The notes under the pieces are model-generated. The model saw only the letters and a list, made by a program, of their open reading frames with translations. It was not told the DNA's origin and ran no database searches. Positions 1 to 7,625 of a stretch of 23,430 nt of DNA are shown one piece after another. The DNA is taken from the NCBI GenBank assembly GCA_900545515.1, contig UQZA01000037.1, positions 1 to 23,430 on the forward strand. The letters are read 5' to 3'. Source of the DNA: an uncultured Eubacteriales bacterium (lineage in GTDB: Bacteria > Bacillota > Clostridia > Oscillospirales > Oscillospiraceae). The position numbers and the translations under genes are program-made. Position 1 is the first letter of the stretch. The number at the start of each line of letters is the position of its first letter.

Positions 1-28
1 GCCCATAGAACGGAACAGCGCCCAGACC

Positions 29-556
29 TTAATCTAAATAAAATATAATATCACTTTTCCCTTCTTGAGAAGTACCTGTATATACGTGAGTATCCAGCCC
101 GCCAATTACAAAGTTGTTTTTTAAATAGAACAAACACGCGCCAAGGTTATCGTCCTGCCCTAGCGTATAAATTCCCCGATATCCTTGGCTTGTGGCAATT
201 TCCTTTGCAGCGTCTATCAACATTTTTCCCACCCGATGGCCTCTGTAGTCCGCGTTAACCTTTAAATCATACAGGTACATATATTTCATCATTGCGTGCT
301 GCAAGATGGCTAGACCGATGCATGTATTTCTGTCGTATGCACCGACAAAAACGCTGTTTTTTGAAAGCTCATCGTAATCGTAGTTTTCATTTGGGAAACA
401 CATTTCATGGACTTCATCTTTCCCGAAGTGCACAACCCTGTATTGCCATTGCCCATTCATATATGACGGAATCATTCTTCCAAATAATAAAAACGGCTCG
501 TTCGGGATGTTGATGTCCTGCTTGTGCTCCGCGCCAATTATTCTAATTTCAGGCAC
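29..556 (-). CDS. GNAT N-acetyltransferase, SatA (streptothricin acetyltransferase)-like
   Basis: A 175-residue GNAT-fold enzyme that would transfer an acetyl group from acetyl-CoA to an amine. The acetyl-CoA loop is visible as DYRGHRVGKMLIDAA. The usual G of the RGxGxG core is R here. The N-terminal NIPNEPFLLFGRMIP stretch and the C-terminal IGGLDTHVY stretch resemble, from memory, the streptothricin acetyltransferase SatA/YyaR subgroup, so a nucleoside-antibiotic substrate is possible but unproven. The start is GTG at 556, with GGGAGA 8 bases upstream. The gene is AT-rich compared with its right-hand neighbours, which may point to separate acquisition. It lies 82 bases downstream of the Pr6Pr-like gene on the same strand, and no convincing promoter was found in that gap. 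The family call is firm; the substrate is a guess. Confidence 0.8.
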   Translation of the reverse strand: MPEIRIIGAEHKQDINIPNEPFLLFGRMIPSYMNGQWQYRVVHFGKDEVHEMCFPNENYDYDELSKNSVFVGAYDRNTCIGLAILQHAMMKYMYLYDLKVNADYRGHRVGKMLIDAAKEIATSQGYRGIYTLGQDDNLGACLFYLKNNFVIGGLDTHVYTGTSQEGKSDIIFYLD

Positions 557-638
557 TTGGCTTATCTCCCATATCAGTTTATTGTTGTGGCTTGCCCATT
601 CATGACAAATGGTTTGAACGCCCTGCTCCTGTACACAT

Positions 639-1337
639 TCACCGTTTTTCCTGCGGAGAACTTTCCTTTTTCGTGGTCATCCGGCAGTCCAGGGCGATGA
701 ACATGCGGCCCATAGCATAGTAGACGAGCAGTAGGAGCGCTGCCACCAGGAGCGTGACCGGCCAACCCAGGAGATCCGGGTCAGCAAAGGGGTAGGGGTA
801 CCGGACGGTTCCATATAAATATCCGCCGAACTGAGCCCGAAGGGCTATGAAAATGGAATACGCTATGGGATAGGCCAGAAAATACACAGCAGCCCGGGGA
901 CGCACTCGCCCATGGGGCAGAAATAGCATCCAGTCCACCAGGGCAAAGATGGGAACGGCGGTATGTAAAATGAAATTGGACAGTTTCATCTGGAACTGGC
1001 TGATTTTAACACCGGCCATGCTGAAGCTTTGCCAGGAGAGCAGAGCCCAATAGCAAACCATGGTGATGGTAATGTAGAGCGTCAGGGCCAGGTGCAGGCC
1101 GCATCTGGTGTGAGCTACGGGGCCGTGTATGCCGTTCCGGCCAATTTGAATTGCTGTTTGAACGGCCAAACCGGCAAAGAGAATCAAGATGAACAGGTTG
1201 CTTTGGTTGGTGAAATAGCATAGCTGCTGCTTCACAGAAGAGGCCTGGAGCATCAGAATCAGGCCGTAGGTTCCAATCGACAACCCAGCCAGCCGCCAAA
1301 TCAGGGCAACCAGCCGGTTTTCACAGAATGAATGCAT
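639..1337 (-). CDS. Pr6Pr family integral membrane protein
   Basis: A 232-residue polytopic membrane protein with about six hydrophobic segments. FTNQSNLF near residue 45, HTAVPIFALVDWMLF near residue 130 and YPIAYSIFIALR near residue 160 are typical of the Pr6Pr (FAR-17a/AIG1-like) family of bacterial membrane proteins. The bacterial members have no settled function; eukaryotic relatives include lipid-ester hydrolases. The start is ATG at 1337, with AAGGAG 10 bases upstream. That ribosome binding site overlaps the stop codon of the aldo/keto reductase gene, so the two genes are very likely co-transcribed and translationally linked. The tail is charged (KKESSPQEKR) and probably cytoplasmic. 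Confidence 0.8.
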   Translation of the reverse strand: MHSFCENRLVALIWRLAGLSIGTYGLILMLQASSVKQQLCYFTNQSNLFILILFAGLAVQTAIQIGRNGIHGPVAHTRCGLHLALTLYITITMVCYWALLSWQSFSMAGVKISQFQMKLSNFILHTAVPIFALVDWMLFLPHGRVRPRAAVYFLAYPIAYSIFIALRAQFGGYLYGTVRYPYPFADPDLLGWPVTLLVAALLLLVYYAMGRMFIALDCRMTTKKESSPQEKR

Positions 1338-1351
1338 ATGCCAAAATCTCC

Positions 1352-2491
1352 TTATGCTTCGTGGGCAGCCTCGAACTCACCGGCGACTTGCGCCAGAAGG
1401 GCGGACACCGGCAGATGCTGGGGGCAGACGGCTTCGCATTGCAGGCACCCAATGCAGCTGGAGGCCCTGCCGCGCCCATCTGACACCGCTGTCTCGTAGT
1501 CGAAGGTGGAACCGGAGCCCTGCTTTTTCCCGTTAAATCCGGCGAAGAGATCGGGAATGGGGATGCGCATGGGGCAACCGGCCTCGCAGTACCGGCAGGC
1601 GGTGCAGGCGATGGCCTCCTGGTTCTTTAAGACGGCGCCGGCCCGGCGGACGGCCTCCTGCTCCGGTTGGGTCAGAGGCTGGAAGCTGGACATGTAGCTC
1701 AGGTTGTCCTGCATCTGCTCCAGGCTGCTCATACCGCTGAGCACCATGGCGACGCCCTCAAAGGAGGCGGCAAACCGAATGGCGTAGCTGGCGCGGCTGC
1801 CCCCCTGGAGCCGGTCCAGAATTTGCCCGGCGGCCTCCGGCAAATTGGCCAATGCGCCGCCCTTGACCGGCTCCATGACGATGACCGGCTTGCCATGGCG
1901 GCGGCAGACCTCATAGACGGCCAGACTTTGCACCTTGGGGTCTTCCAGGTCGGCATAGTTGAACTGAATCTGCACCACCTCGATTTCCGGATGCTCCGAC
2001 AGAATCTGCTCCAGCACCTCCGGGGTATCGTGGAAGGAGATACCAACGTGGCGGATTTTTCCCTCGTTTTTCAGCTGCTGCGCCACCTGGAAGGCGTTGC
2101 ATTCAGTAAACTTCTGATATTGATTGGCATTCAGGGCGTGCATCAGGTAAAAATCAAAATAACCGGCCCCTGTAATTTCCAGCTGGCTTTCAAAGAAGGG
2201 GCGGATCTCCTCCTCAGTTTGAAAAAAGGTGCCGCTCAGTTTATCGGTTAGCAGATAGCGGTCCCTGGGATGCCGCTCCACCAGGCATTGGCGCACAGTG
2301 GGTTCACTTTTTTGAGCGATGTATCCATGGGCTGTGTCAAAATAGCAAAAGCCCTGCTCCAGAAAGGCATCTACCATAGCGCAGACCTGCCGGGTGTCCA
2401 CAACGCCCTCGCCGCCCACCGTGCCCTCTGACATAGGCAGACGCATACAGCCAAAGCCCAGCTTTTTGGGGCCGAAATTCAACAGTTCCAT
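1352..2491 (-). CDS. Aldo/keto reductase with C-terminal 2x[4Fe-4S] ferredoxin domain
   Basis: A 379-residue cytoplasmic oxidoreductase. Residues 1-280 form an aldo/keto reductase barrel with the catalytic set Asp52, Tyr57 (FDTAHGY), Lys84 (LTDKLSG) and His118 (YLMHAL). Residues 296-306 (CTACRYCEAGC) and 346-356 (CIGCLQCEAVC) are two CxxCxxCxxxC motifs, each expected to bind a [4Fe-4S] cluster. This fused layout is common in anaerobes and suggests electron transfer via ferredoxin as well as, or instead of, NAD(P)H. The physiological substrate is unknown. The start is ATG at 2491, with AGGAGG 7 bases upstream. It is the first gene of an operon with the membrane protein gene that ends at 639. 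Confidence 0.93.
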   Translation of the reverse strand: MELLNFGPKKLGFGCMRLPMSEGTVGGEGVVDTRQVCAMVDAFLEQGFCYFDTAHGYIAQKSEPTVRQCLVERHPRDRYLLTDKLSGTFFQTEEEIRPFFESQLEITGAGYFDFYLMHALNANQYQKFTECNAFQVAQQLKNEGKIRHVGISFHDTPEVLEQILSEHPEIEVVQIQFNYADLEDPKVQSLAVYEVCRRHGKPVIVMEPVKGGALANLPEAAGQILDRLQGGSRASYAIRFAASFEGVAMVLSGMSSLEQMQDNLSYMSSFQPLTQPEQEAVRRAGAVLKNQEAIACTACRYCEAGCPMRIPIPDLFAGFNGKKQGSGSTFDYETAVSDGRGRASSCIGCLQCEAVCPQHLPVSALLAQVAGEFEAAHEA

Positions 2492-2539
2492 TGTCTTTCC
2501 TCCTGTATTCGTACAAATCCAAGGTTTCCCTTAGGGCCC

Positions 2540-2568
2540 ATGTTACAAAGCTTTTTGGGGTTTGTCAA
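2540..2568 (-). promoter_or_regulatory. Sigma-A-type promoter for the aldo/keto reductase operon
   Basis: On the minus strand, TTGACA (2568-2563) is followed by 17 bases and TAACAT (2545-2540). This puts the transcription start about 40 bases ahead of the ATG at 2491. The -35 is perfect; the -10 matches four of six bases. Confidence 0.65.
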
Positions 2569-2819
2569 GAGGGTCCGCCCAAGGTGCACGGTAGCAGCAT
2601 TTCCTTACTGGTGCGGCAGCGCACTGCCTTCCACCGGGGGCAAGTGCCAAGCGGAGCGAGGCAGATGAGAAACGGGGACATCTGACAGTCCGGTAGACAC
2701 AATCAAATTTAGACGCAACAAAGAAATGCCGCTGTCCGGCCGAAGGCAGCGTACCGGTTTGGCGGGCGTTTGAGAGAGTTAAACCTTTCTTAATTTTCCT
2801 GTTTGCTCCATACCCTTCA
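2569..2819. other. Intergenic region between divergent genes, possible interspersed repeat
   Basis: The gap between the divergent genes starting at 2491 and 2882 is 390 bases, and both promoters lie at its edges. The middle has no convincing reading frame. It contains a short hairpin (GGCAG 2615-2619 with CTGCC 2624-2628) and a GC-rich block, about 2610-2700, followed by an AT-rich stretch from about 2700. The block looks like the kind of sequence that recurs between genes in related genomes, but that impression cannot be tested from one window. Confidence 0.3.
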
Positions 2820-2848
2820 TTGACATTCGGGCCTCAGGGTGATACTAT
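2820..2848 (+). promoter_or_regulatory. Sigma-A-type promoter for the CDP-alcohol phosphatidyltransferase
   Basis: TTGACA (2820-2825), a 17-base spacer, then TACTAT (2843-2848). Transcription would start near 2855, about 27 bases before the ATG at 2882. Confidence 0.75.
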
Positions 2849-2881
2849 AAACGACAAGAAAGCAAGGAGCGTTTATCTGCT

Positions 2882-3448
2882 ATGCGCAATTGGAAGAAAG
2901 AAATTCTTAGTATTCCCAACATATTAAGCTTGTTTCGTCTGCTGCTCATTCCAGTGTATACGGTGCTTTTCCTTCGGGCGGAGCGTCCTGTGGATTACTG
3001 GTGGGCGGCAGGCATTTTGGCGGTCTCCACCCTGACCGATATGGTGGACGGAAAAATTGCCAGGCGGTTTCACATGGTGACCAACCTGGGAAAAATTCTG
3101 GACCCGGTGGCAGACAAGGCGACCCAGTGCACCCTGCTGGTTTGCCTGGCCGTGCGCCATCCGGTTTTGTGGTATGTATTGGGCCTCTTTGTGGTCAAGG
3201 AGGGCTTCATGCTGGTGATGGGCATTATCAACCTGCGAAAGCGGAAAATGCTGAATGGCGCCCTCATGAGCGGGAAGATCTGCACCACCGTTTTGTTCGT
3301 GAGTATGATCATCCTGGTCCTTTACCCCAACGTGTCCTCCGGGGCCTTGAGCCTTCTGGTGTCCCTATGTGTGCTGGCCATGCTGCTGTCCTTTGCGGAT
3401 TACTTTATGGCGTACTTTGGGAAGCATAAAAAAGTACAAGATATTTAA
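2882..3448 (+). CDS. CDP-alcohol phosphatidyltransferase (PgsA-like)
   Basis: A 188-residue membrane enzyme of phospholipid synthesis. It replaces the CMP of a CDP-alcohol, usually CDP-diacylglycerol, with an alcohol such as glycerol 3-phosphate. The full family signature DxxDGxxARx8GxxxDxxxD is present with Asp53, Asp56, Gly57, Ala60, Arg61, Gly70, Asp74 and Asp78; these aspartates bind the divalent metals. Several hydrophobic segments follow, as expected for the six-helix fold. The length fits phosphatidylglycerophosphate synthase, but cardiolipin or other head-group activity cannot be excluded by sequence alone. AAGGAG lies 12 bases upstream of the ATG, somewhat far. The gene stands alone, with its own promoter and terminator. 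Confidence 0.9.
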   Translation: MRNWKKEILSIPNILSLFRLLLIPVYTVLFLRAERPVDYWWAAGILAVSTLTDMVDGKIARRFHMVTNLGKILDPVADKATQCTLLVCLAVRHPVLWYVLGLFVVKEGFMLVMGIINLRKRKMLNGALMSGKICTTVLFVSMIILVLYPNVSSGALSLLVSLCVLAMLLSFADYFMAYFGKHKKVQDI

Positions 3449-3450
3449 TA

Positions 3451-3497
3451 AGCCGGGGTTGCCTACGGAGCGAATCGTAGACGGCCCCGGTATTTTA
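3451..3497 (+). terminator. Terminator after the phosphatidyltransferase gene
   Basis: CCGGGG (3453-3458) pairs with CCCCGG (3485-3490), and an inner CTACG/CGTAG stem extends the hairpin. TATTTTA follows directly. It starts a few bases after the stop codon. Confidence 0.75.
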
Positions 3498-3578
3498 TGG
3501 CAGTACAGTGTGGAGGGCGTGTCTGCCCTTCTGCCCAATGAGCACAACAAGCACGATAATCCGGAGCTGAAAAAGGGG

Positions 3579-3625
3579 TTGACATCTTAACAGTGTTATG
3601 TTACAATTTGGGCATAACAATGTTA
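3579..3625 (+). promoter_or_regulatory. Promoter and twin-palindrome operator of the yhbD-bactofilin operon
   Basis: TTGACA (3579-3584), a 17-base spacer and TACAAT (3602-3607) form a near-consensus promoter. Two almost identical 11-base palindromes overlap it: TAACAGTGTTA (3588-3598) inside the spacer and TAACAATGTTA (3615-3625) over the expected start site, with centres 27 bases apart. Between them GTTATG (3595-3600) and CATAAC (3613-3618) form another inverted repeat. A protein bound here would block polymerase. The HTH protein encoded just downstream is the obvious candidate (inference). Confidence 0.75.
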
Positions 3626-3638
3626 AGGGGTGAATCCA

Positions 3639-4025
3639 ATGGAGGACCTGATTTCCAAAAAAGAGGTTCTGGAGCAATACGGCATTTCCTACGGGGCGCT
3701 GTACCGCTGGAAGCGAATGGGTCTGATTCCGGAAGCCTGGTTCATCCGGAAATCCACAACCACCGGCCAGGAAACCTTTTTCCGGCGGGACCAGATTTGT
3801 CCGAGGCTGGAGCTAATCCTGTCTCGCCGGGACGGGACGTCCCTGGAGAAGCTGGCAGGGGAGCTGGAGGGGGAGCGGCAGCAGCGCCGCTCTGCCAGAC
3901 GGCTTGTGGTAGAGGACCGGTTCGGCCAGCGGGAATTTACCGTGGAGGAAATCCAAAGCGCCCGCCTGACCGACGGGGAACGGGAAAGTGACATTTTGGA
4001 ATTTTTGAAGGAGGCGCCATTATGA
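3639..4025 (+). CDS. yhbD: YhbD-like (DUF4004) MerR-type HTH protein
   Basis: A 128-residue protein. The N-terminal part (ISKKEVLEQYGISYGALYRW) looks like a MerR-type winged helix-turn-helix, followed by a basic stretch and KSTTTGQETFFRR. It closely recalls the YhbD/DUF4004 family, which in Bacillus subtilis sits upstream of the bactofilin genes yhbE and yhbF. The family function is not settled; DNA-binding regulation of the bactofilin operon is the natural guess. ATG 3639 was chosen over the in-frame GTG 3630 because AAGGGG (3625-3630) lies 8 bases before 3639 and overlaps the GTG. The stop overlaps the bactofilin start by four bases (ATGA), so translation is coupled. Confidence 0.85.
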   Translation: MEDLISKKEVLEQYGISYGALYRWKRMGLIPEAWFIRKSTTTGQETFFRRDQICPRLELILSRRDGTSLEKLAGELEGERQQRRSARRLVVEDRFGQREFTVEEIQSARLTDGERESDILEFLKEAPL

Positions 4026-4789
4026 GCGACAAAATGGACATGAGAATCAGTGGTAGCTCCACCATGCCTGGGGGAGAGTACGGGAAGGTATCCATCAGCG
4101 GGTCCGGAAAGGTCCAAGGTAACCTGAAATGCGAGAGTCTTTCCTGCTCCGGAGCGGGGAAGGTGAAGGGGGATATGGTGGCCCAGAACGTCAGCTGCTC
4201 CGGCTCGGTGAAAGTTGAGGGCAGTATGGATTGCAGGGAAAAGCTGTCAACCTCCGGCTCCTTCCAGTGTACCGGCCCGGTAGAAGCCCAGGAGTTGAAG
4301 TGCTCCGGCAGCTTCCAGGCCATGGGGAAGGTCACTGGAGGTGAGTTCCGGATATCCGGCGCCATGCGGGCTGAGGCCGGTGTGCACTGCCGGGAGTTTC
4401 GCTCCTCCGGTTCTACCCGGATTCAGGGGGACCTGGAGGCGGAGCATGTGCGGCTCAAGGGCATAACGGAGATTTCCGGCCTCCTGAATGCCGAAACCAT
4501 TGAGATTAGCGCCGGAGCTTCCTCGGAAATTGGAGACATCGGTGGCGGCACCATCACCGTCCGCCAGGAAGACACTACCTTCCGCTTTTTCGGTTTCTCC
4601 ATCGGCCGGACCCCCAGCCTGCGCACCAATTCCATTGAGGGCGACCGGGTGGAGCTGGAGTACACCACCGCCATGGTGGTCCGGGGCAAAGAGGTGATCA
4701 TCGGCGAGGGCTGTAAAATCGACCGGGTAGAATACACCGAAACCTTCCAGGCACAACCCGGTACGGTGGGGCAGGCGGTTAAAATCTAA
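4022..4789 (+). CDS. Bactofilin / polymer-forming cytoskeletal protein
   Basis: A 255-residue protein of the bactofilin (polymer-forming cytoskeletal) family, which forms nucleotide-independent filaments from a right-handed beta-helix. The sequence is built of short repeats around [SI][CTI]SG, for example ISGSGKVQG, CSGAGKVKG, CSGSVKVEG, TSGSFQCTG, CSGSFQAMG and SSGSTRIQG over residues 18-135. These are consistent with successive helix turns. It is longer than minimal bactofilins (about 120-150 residues). The C-terminal third (from about residue 160) continues as beta-rich sequence with less clear repeats. B. subtilis relatives YhbE and YhbF are encoded next to a YhbD homologue, as here. It probably acts at the membrane or cell envelope. 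No signal peptide or membrane segment is visible. Confidence 0.88.
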   Translation: MSDKMDMRISGSSTMPGGEYGKVSISGSGKVQGNLKCESLSCSGAGKVKGDMVAQNVSCSGSVKVEGSMDCREKLSTSGSFQCTGPVEAQELKCSGSFQAMGKVTGGEFRISGAMRAEAGVHCREFRSSGSTRIQGDLEAEHVRLKGITEISGLLNAETIEISAGASSEIGDIGGGTITVRQEDTTFRFFGFSIGRTPSLRTNSIEGDRVELEYTTAMVVRGKEVIIGEGCKIDRVEYTETFQAQPGTVGQAVKI

Positions 4790-4860
4790 CCCTGCGAGGC
4801 TGCCCACCGAAATCATAAAAGGCTGGTTACAGCCAACCACGTGGGATGTGGCAAAAGCAC

Positions 4861-4900
4861 TCTGGCTGGAAACCGGGGAGATCCCCGATTTCCAGCCAGA
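4861..4900. terminator. Long hairpin between convergent genes
   Basis: A perfect 12-base arm TCTGGCTGGAAA (4861-4872) pairs with 4889-4900. A further GGGG/CCCC inner stem closes on an AGAT loop. It lies between the ends of the bactofilin gene and the hydroxy-acid oxidase-type gene. There is no strong T-run on either side, so bidirectional termination is likely rather than certain. Confidence 0.6.
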
Positions 4901-4930
4901 AGTAGCGCTCCTTTATAAAAATGTGGGCCA

Positions 4931-5947
4931 TCAGCCGTTCCAAATGCAGTCTCCGTTTATTTCTGAAAGGCGGTGCACCCCGCACATCTCCATGGTGTCC
5001 CGCAGCTCGGTGGCCAACTTTTCAGCGTAAACGCCAACGCCCTCCGCCCCTCCGCCATAAACGGCGGTGACAAAGGGGCGGCCAATGAGGACTGCATCCG
5101 CCCCCAGAGCCAGAGCCTTAAACACGTCCAGGCCGGTGCGGATGCCGCCGTCTACCAAAATCGTCATGGAATCTCCTACGGCTTTGGCAATGGCAGGCAG
5201 GACCTTTGCCGTGGCGGGGACCTGATCCAAAACCCGGCCCCCGTGGTTGGAGACGATGATTCCGGCAGCTCCTGCCTCCCGGGCTTTTTCCGCGCCACGG
5301 ACAGTCATGATCCCCTTCAGGAGGAAGGGAATTCCGGCGTAATCCATGATCTCTTTCAGCTCCGCCACGCTCTTGGTTCCGGAGGGCGGTGTCATGTTCT
5401 TGAGGAATGGCAGGCCGGAGGCGTCGATGTCCATACACAAAAGCTGGGCGCCGTGCTCCTTGGCCTGGTCGATTTTCCGGAACACCAGGTCCCGGCTCCA
5501 GGGCTTGACCGTGGGAACGGCAAAGCCCTGCTCCCTTATGGTATGGCAGGCCGTGGCAAAGAGGAAATCCGCCAGGCCGTCCCCCAAAAAGGCGGCAATC
5601 CCGGCTTCCCGGCAGCCCCGGACCAAAGCGGCGTCATATTCCGCTTCTGTGAGCTTGTCACCATAGTGATTTCGCACCGCTCCAATGGGCGCGGCAAAGA
5701 CCGGCAGGGAGAAGGAATGCCCAAACAGTGTCAGCTCCGTATCCACCGGCTCCATGGGGCAGATGGTGTCCATATTCAGGGCAATTTCCTGCCATGCCGC
5801 ATAATTACGGGGAAACACCGTACCCAGCCCCTTGGAACCCGGACCGGGAATGGTATTTTTACAGCCAGAGCCGTTACAGACCGGGCAAGCTTTGCAATGG
5901 GGCCCCATATTTCCCCGGGCACGCCCCAAAACCTCGTCATAGGTCAT
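4931..5947 (-). CDS. FMN-dependent alpha-hydroxy-acid dehydrogenase/oxidase family protein with Cys-rich N-terminus
   Basis: A 338-residue FMN-binding TIM-barrel protein of the lactate/glycolate oxidase family, which oxidises an alpha-hydroxy acid to the keto acid. The active-site block SNHGGRVLDQVPAT is present with His235 and Arg238. Lys211 and the FMN phosphate-binding DGGIRTG and LIGRPF motifs are also in place. Unlike classic LldD it begins with CKACPVCNGSGC (Cys18, 21, 24, 29), a possible metal or iron-sulfur site. Its length is slightly short for the family. The start is ATG 5947, with GGAGGG 8 bases upstream. It lies 75 bases downstream of pyrG on the same strand, with a hairpin between. 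The substrate is unknown. Confidence 0.85.
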   Translation of the reverse strand: MTYDEVLGRARGNMGPHCKACPVCNGSGCKNTIPGPGSKGLGTVFPRNYAAWQEIALNMDTICPMEPVDTELTLFGHSFSLPVFAAPIGAVRNHYGDKLTEAEYDAALVRGCREAGIAAFLGDGLADFLFATACHTIREQGFAVPTVKPWSRDLVFRKIDQAKEHGAQLLCMDIDASGLPFLKNMTPPSGTKSVAELKEIMDYAGIPFLLKGIMTVRGAEKAREAGAAGIIVSNHGGRVLDQVPATAKVLPAIAKAVGDSMTILVDGGIRTGLDVFKALALGADAVLIGRPFVTAVYGGGAEGVGVYAEKLATELRDTMEMCGVHRLSEINGDCIWNG

Positions 5948-5983
5948 GAGAAAGTCCCTCCAATTTTGGATGAAAATGGAATT

Positions 5984-6014
5984 GCCCGCCAGGTACCGTC
6001 TGTGCCCGGCGGGC
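5984..6014 (-). terminator. Hairpin after pyrG
   Basis: GCCCGCC (5984-5990) pairs with GGCGGGC (6008-6014). On the minus strand it is followed by AATTCCATTTTC, a weak T-rich tract. It probably ends or attenuates pyrG transcription before the downstream oxidase gene. Confidence 0.5.
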
Positions 6015-6022
6015 CGATGCTT

Positions 6023-7621
6023 TTATGCTTCCATGTGGGTCAAAGCCGCTTTGACAAAGCCAAAAAACAGGGGATGGGCCCGGTCCGGGCGGCTCTTAAA
6101 CTCGGGGTGGAATTGACAGCCTACAAACCAGAGGTGGCCCGGCAGCTCCACCACTTCCACCAGGTGGCCGTCCGGGGACAGACCGGCCAGCAGCATTCCC
6201 TTTTCCGTCAGAACCTGGCGGAATTCATTGTTGAACTCATAGCGGTGACGGTGGCGCTCGGAGATTTCCCGGCTGCCGTACAGCCCGAAGGATTTGCTGG
6301 CTTCATCCAGCACGCAGGGATATTTTCCCAGACGCATGGTGCCGCCCTTTGCGGTGACGTTCACCTGGTCCTCCATCAGGGCCACCACAGGGTAGGGGGA
6401 ATATTCATCAAACTCCGCCGAGTGTGCGCCGGTGAGCCCGGCTACATGGCGGGCAAATTCAATGACTGCAATTTGCATTCCCAGGCAGATGCCCAAATAG
6501 GGGGTATCTGTGGTCCGGGCATATTGGGCGGCGGCAATCATGCCCTCGATGCCCCGGTCGCCAAAGCCGCCGGGCACCAAAATGCCGTCGCAGCCGGCAA
6601 GAATTTCTTTGGCGTTATCTGCGGTGACCTCTTCAGAATCCACCCATCGGATGGATACCACAGCGTCGTTGGCAGTGCCGGCATGGAACAGAGACTCCAC
6701 CACAGACAGATAGGCGTCGTGGAGTTGGGTATACTTGCCCACCAGAGCAATCTGCACATGGCGATTGGCTCCCTTGATTTGACTCACCAGAGCCGACCAA
6801 GGGGCGAGATCCGGCTTGGGCGTATCCAACTGGAGCTTCTCACAGACCACCTGATCCAGGCCCTCCTTGGCCAGCATGAGGGGGACTTCATACAAGGTGG
6901 AGGCGGTGGAGTTCTGGATGACACAGCTGGGGTCCACATTGCAAAAGAGGCTGATTTTCCGGCGAATCTCCTCGGTGAAGGGGGTGTCGCTGCGGCAGAC
7001 CAAAATATCCGGCTGGATGCCGATGGACAGCAGCTCCTTGACCGAGTGCTGGGTGGGCTTGGATTTCAGCTCGTCACTGCCGGGAATTTGGACGATGAGG
7101 GGGACGTGGATGAACAGCACATTCCGACGGCCCTGCTCGGCTGCCACCTGGCGAATGGCCTCCAGGAAGGGTTGGCTTTCGATGTCGCCTACGGTGCCAC
7201 CGATTTCCGTAATGACCACGTCCACATCGGGACCGGCCATGGAGTAGACCCGGCGCTTGATTTCGTCCGTGATGTGGGGGATAATCTGGACGGTGCGGCC
7301 CAGATAGCCGCCCTCCCGTTCCCGGTTCAGGACGGACCAATAAATCTTACCGGCAGAGACGGAGGAATTGGCCGTAAGGCTTTCATCCACAAAACGCTCG
7401 TAATGTCCCAGATCCAGGTCGGTTTCCGCGCCGTCGTCAGTGACGAAGACCTCGCCGTGCTGATAGGGACTCATGGTACCGGGGTCCACATTCAGGTAGG
7501 GGTCAAACTTCTGGTTTCGCACCCGGAGCCCCCGCTGCTTCAAAAGCCGCCCCAGAGAAGCGGCACAAATGCCCTTTCCCAGGCCGGACACCACACCACC
7601 GGTGACAAAAATATATTTCAT
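6023..7621 (-). CDS. pyrG: CTP synthase (glutamine hydrolysing)
   Basis: A 532-residue enzyme making CTP from UTP, ATP and glutamine. The synthase half opens with MKYIFVTGGVVSGLGKG (the ATP-binding P-loop). The C-terminal class I glutamine amidotransferase half has the nucleophile in LGICLGMQ (Cys379) and the His/Glu pair in CQFHPEF (His505, Glu507). The length matches the family. ATG 7621 was chosen because GGAGG lies 7 bases upstream and the product starts exactly at the conserved N-terminus; the reading frame stays open further upstream without coding sense. It lies just downstream of glnN, whose product supplies glutamine, but has its own promoter. The leader hairpin is described separately. 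Confidence 0.98.
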   Translation of the reverse strand: MKYIFVTGGVVSGLGKGICAASLGRLLKQRGLRVRNQKFDPYLNVDPGTMSPYQHGEVFVTDDGAETDLDLGHYERFVDESLTANSSVSAGKIYWSVLNREREGGYLGRTVQIIPHITDEIKRRVYSMAGPDVDVVITEIGGTVGDIESQPFLEAIRQVAAEQGRRNVLFIHVPLIVQIPGSDELKSKPTQHSVKELLSIGIQPDILVCRSDTPFTEEIRRKISLFCNVDPSCVIQNSTASTLYEVPLMLAKEGLDQVVCEKLQLDTPKPDLAPWSALVSQIKGANRHVQIALVGKYTQLHDAYLSVVESLFHAGTANDAVVSIRWVDSEEVTADNAKEILAGCDGILVPGGFGDRGIEGMIAAAQYARTTDTPYLGICLGMQIAVIEFARHVAGLTGAHSAEFDEYSPYPVVALMEDQVNVTAKGGTMRLGKYPCVLDEASKSFGLYGSREISERHRHRYEFNNEFRQVLTEKGMLLAGLSPDGHLVEVVELPGHLWFVGCQFHPEFKSRPDRAHPLFFGFVKAALTHMEA

Positions 7622-7625
7622 ACCC

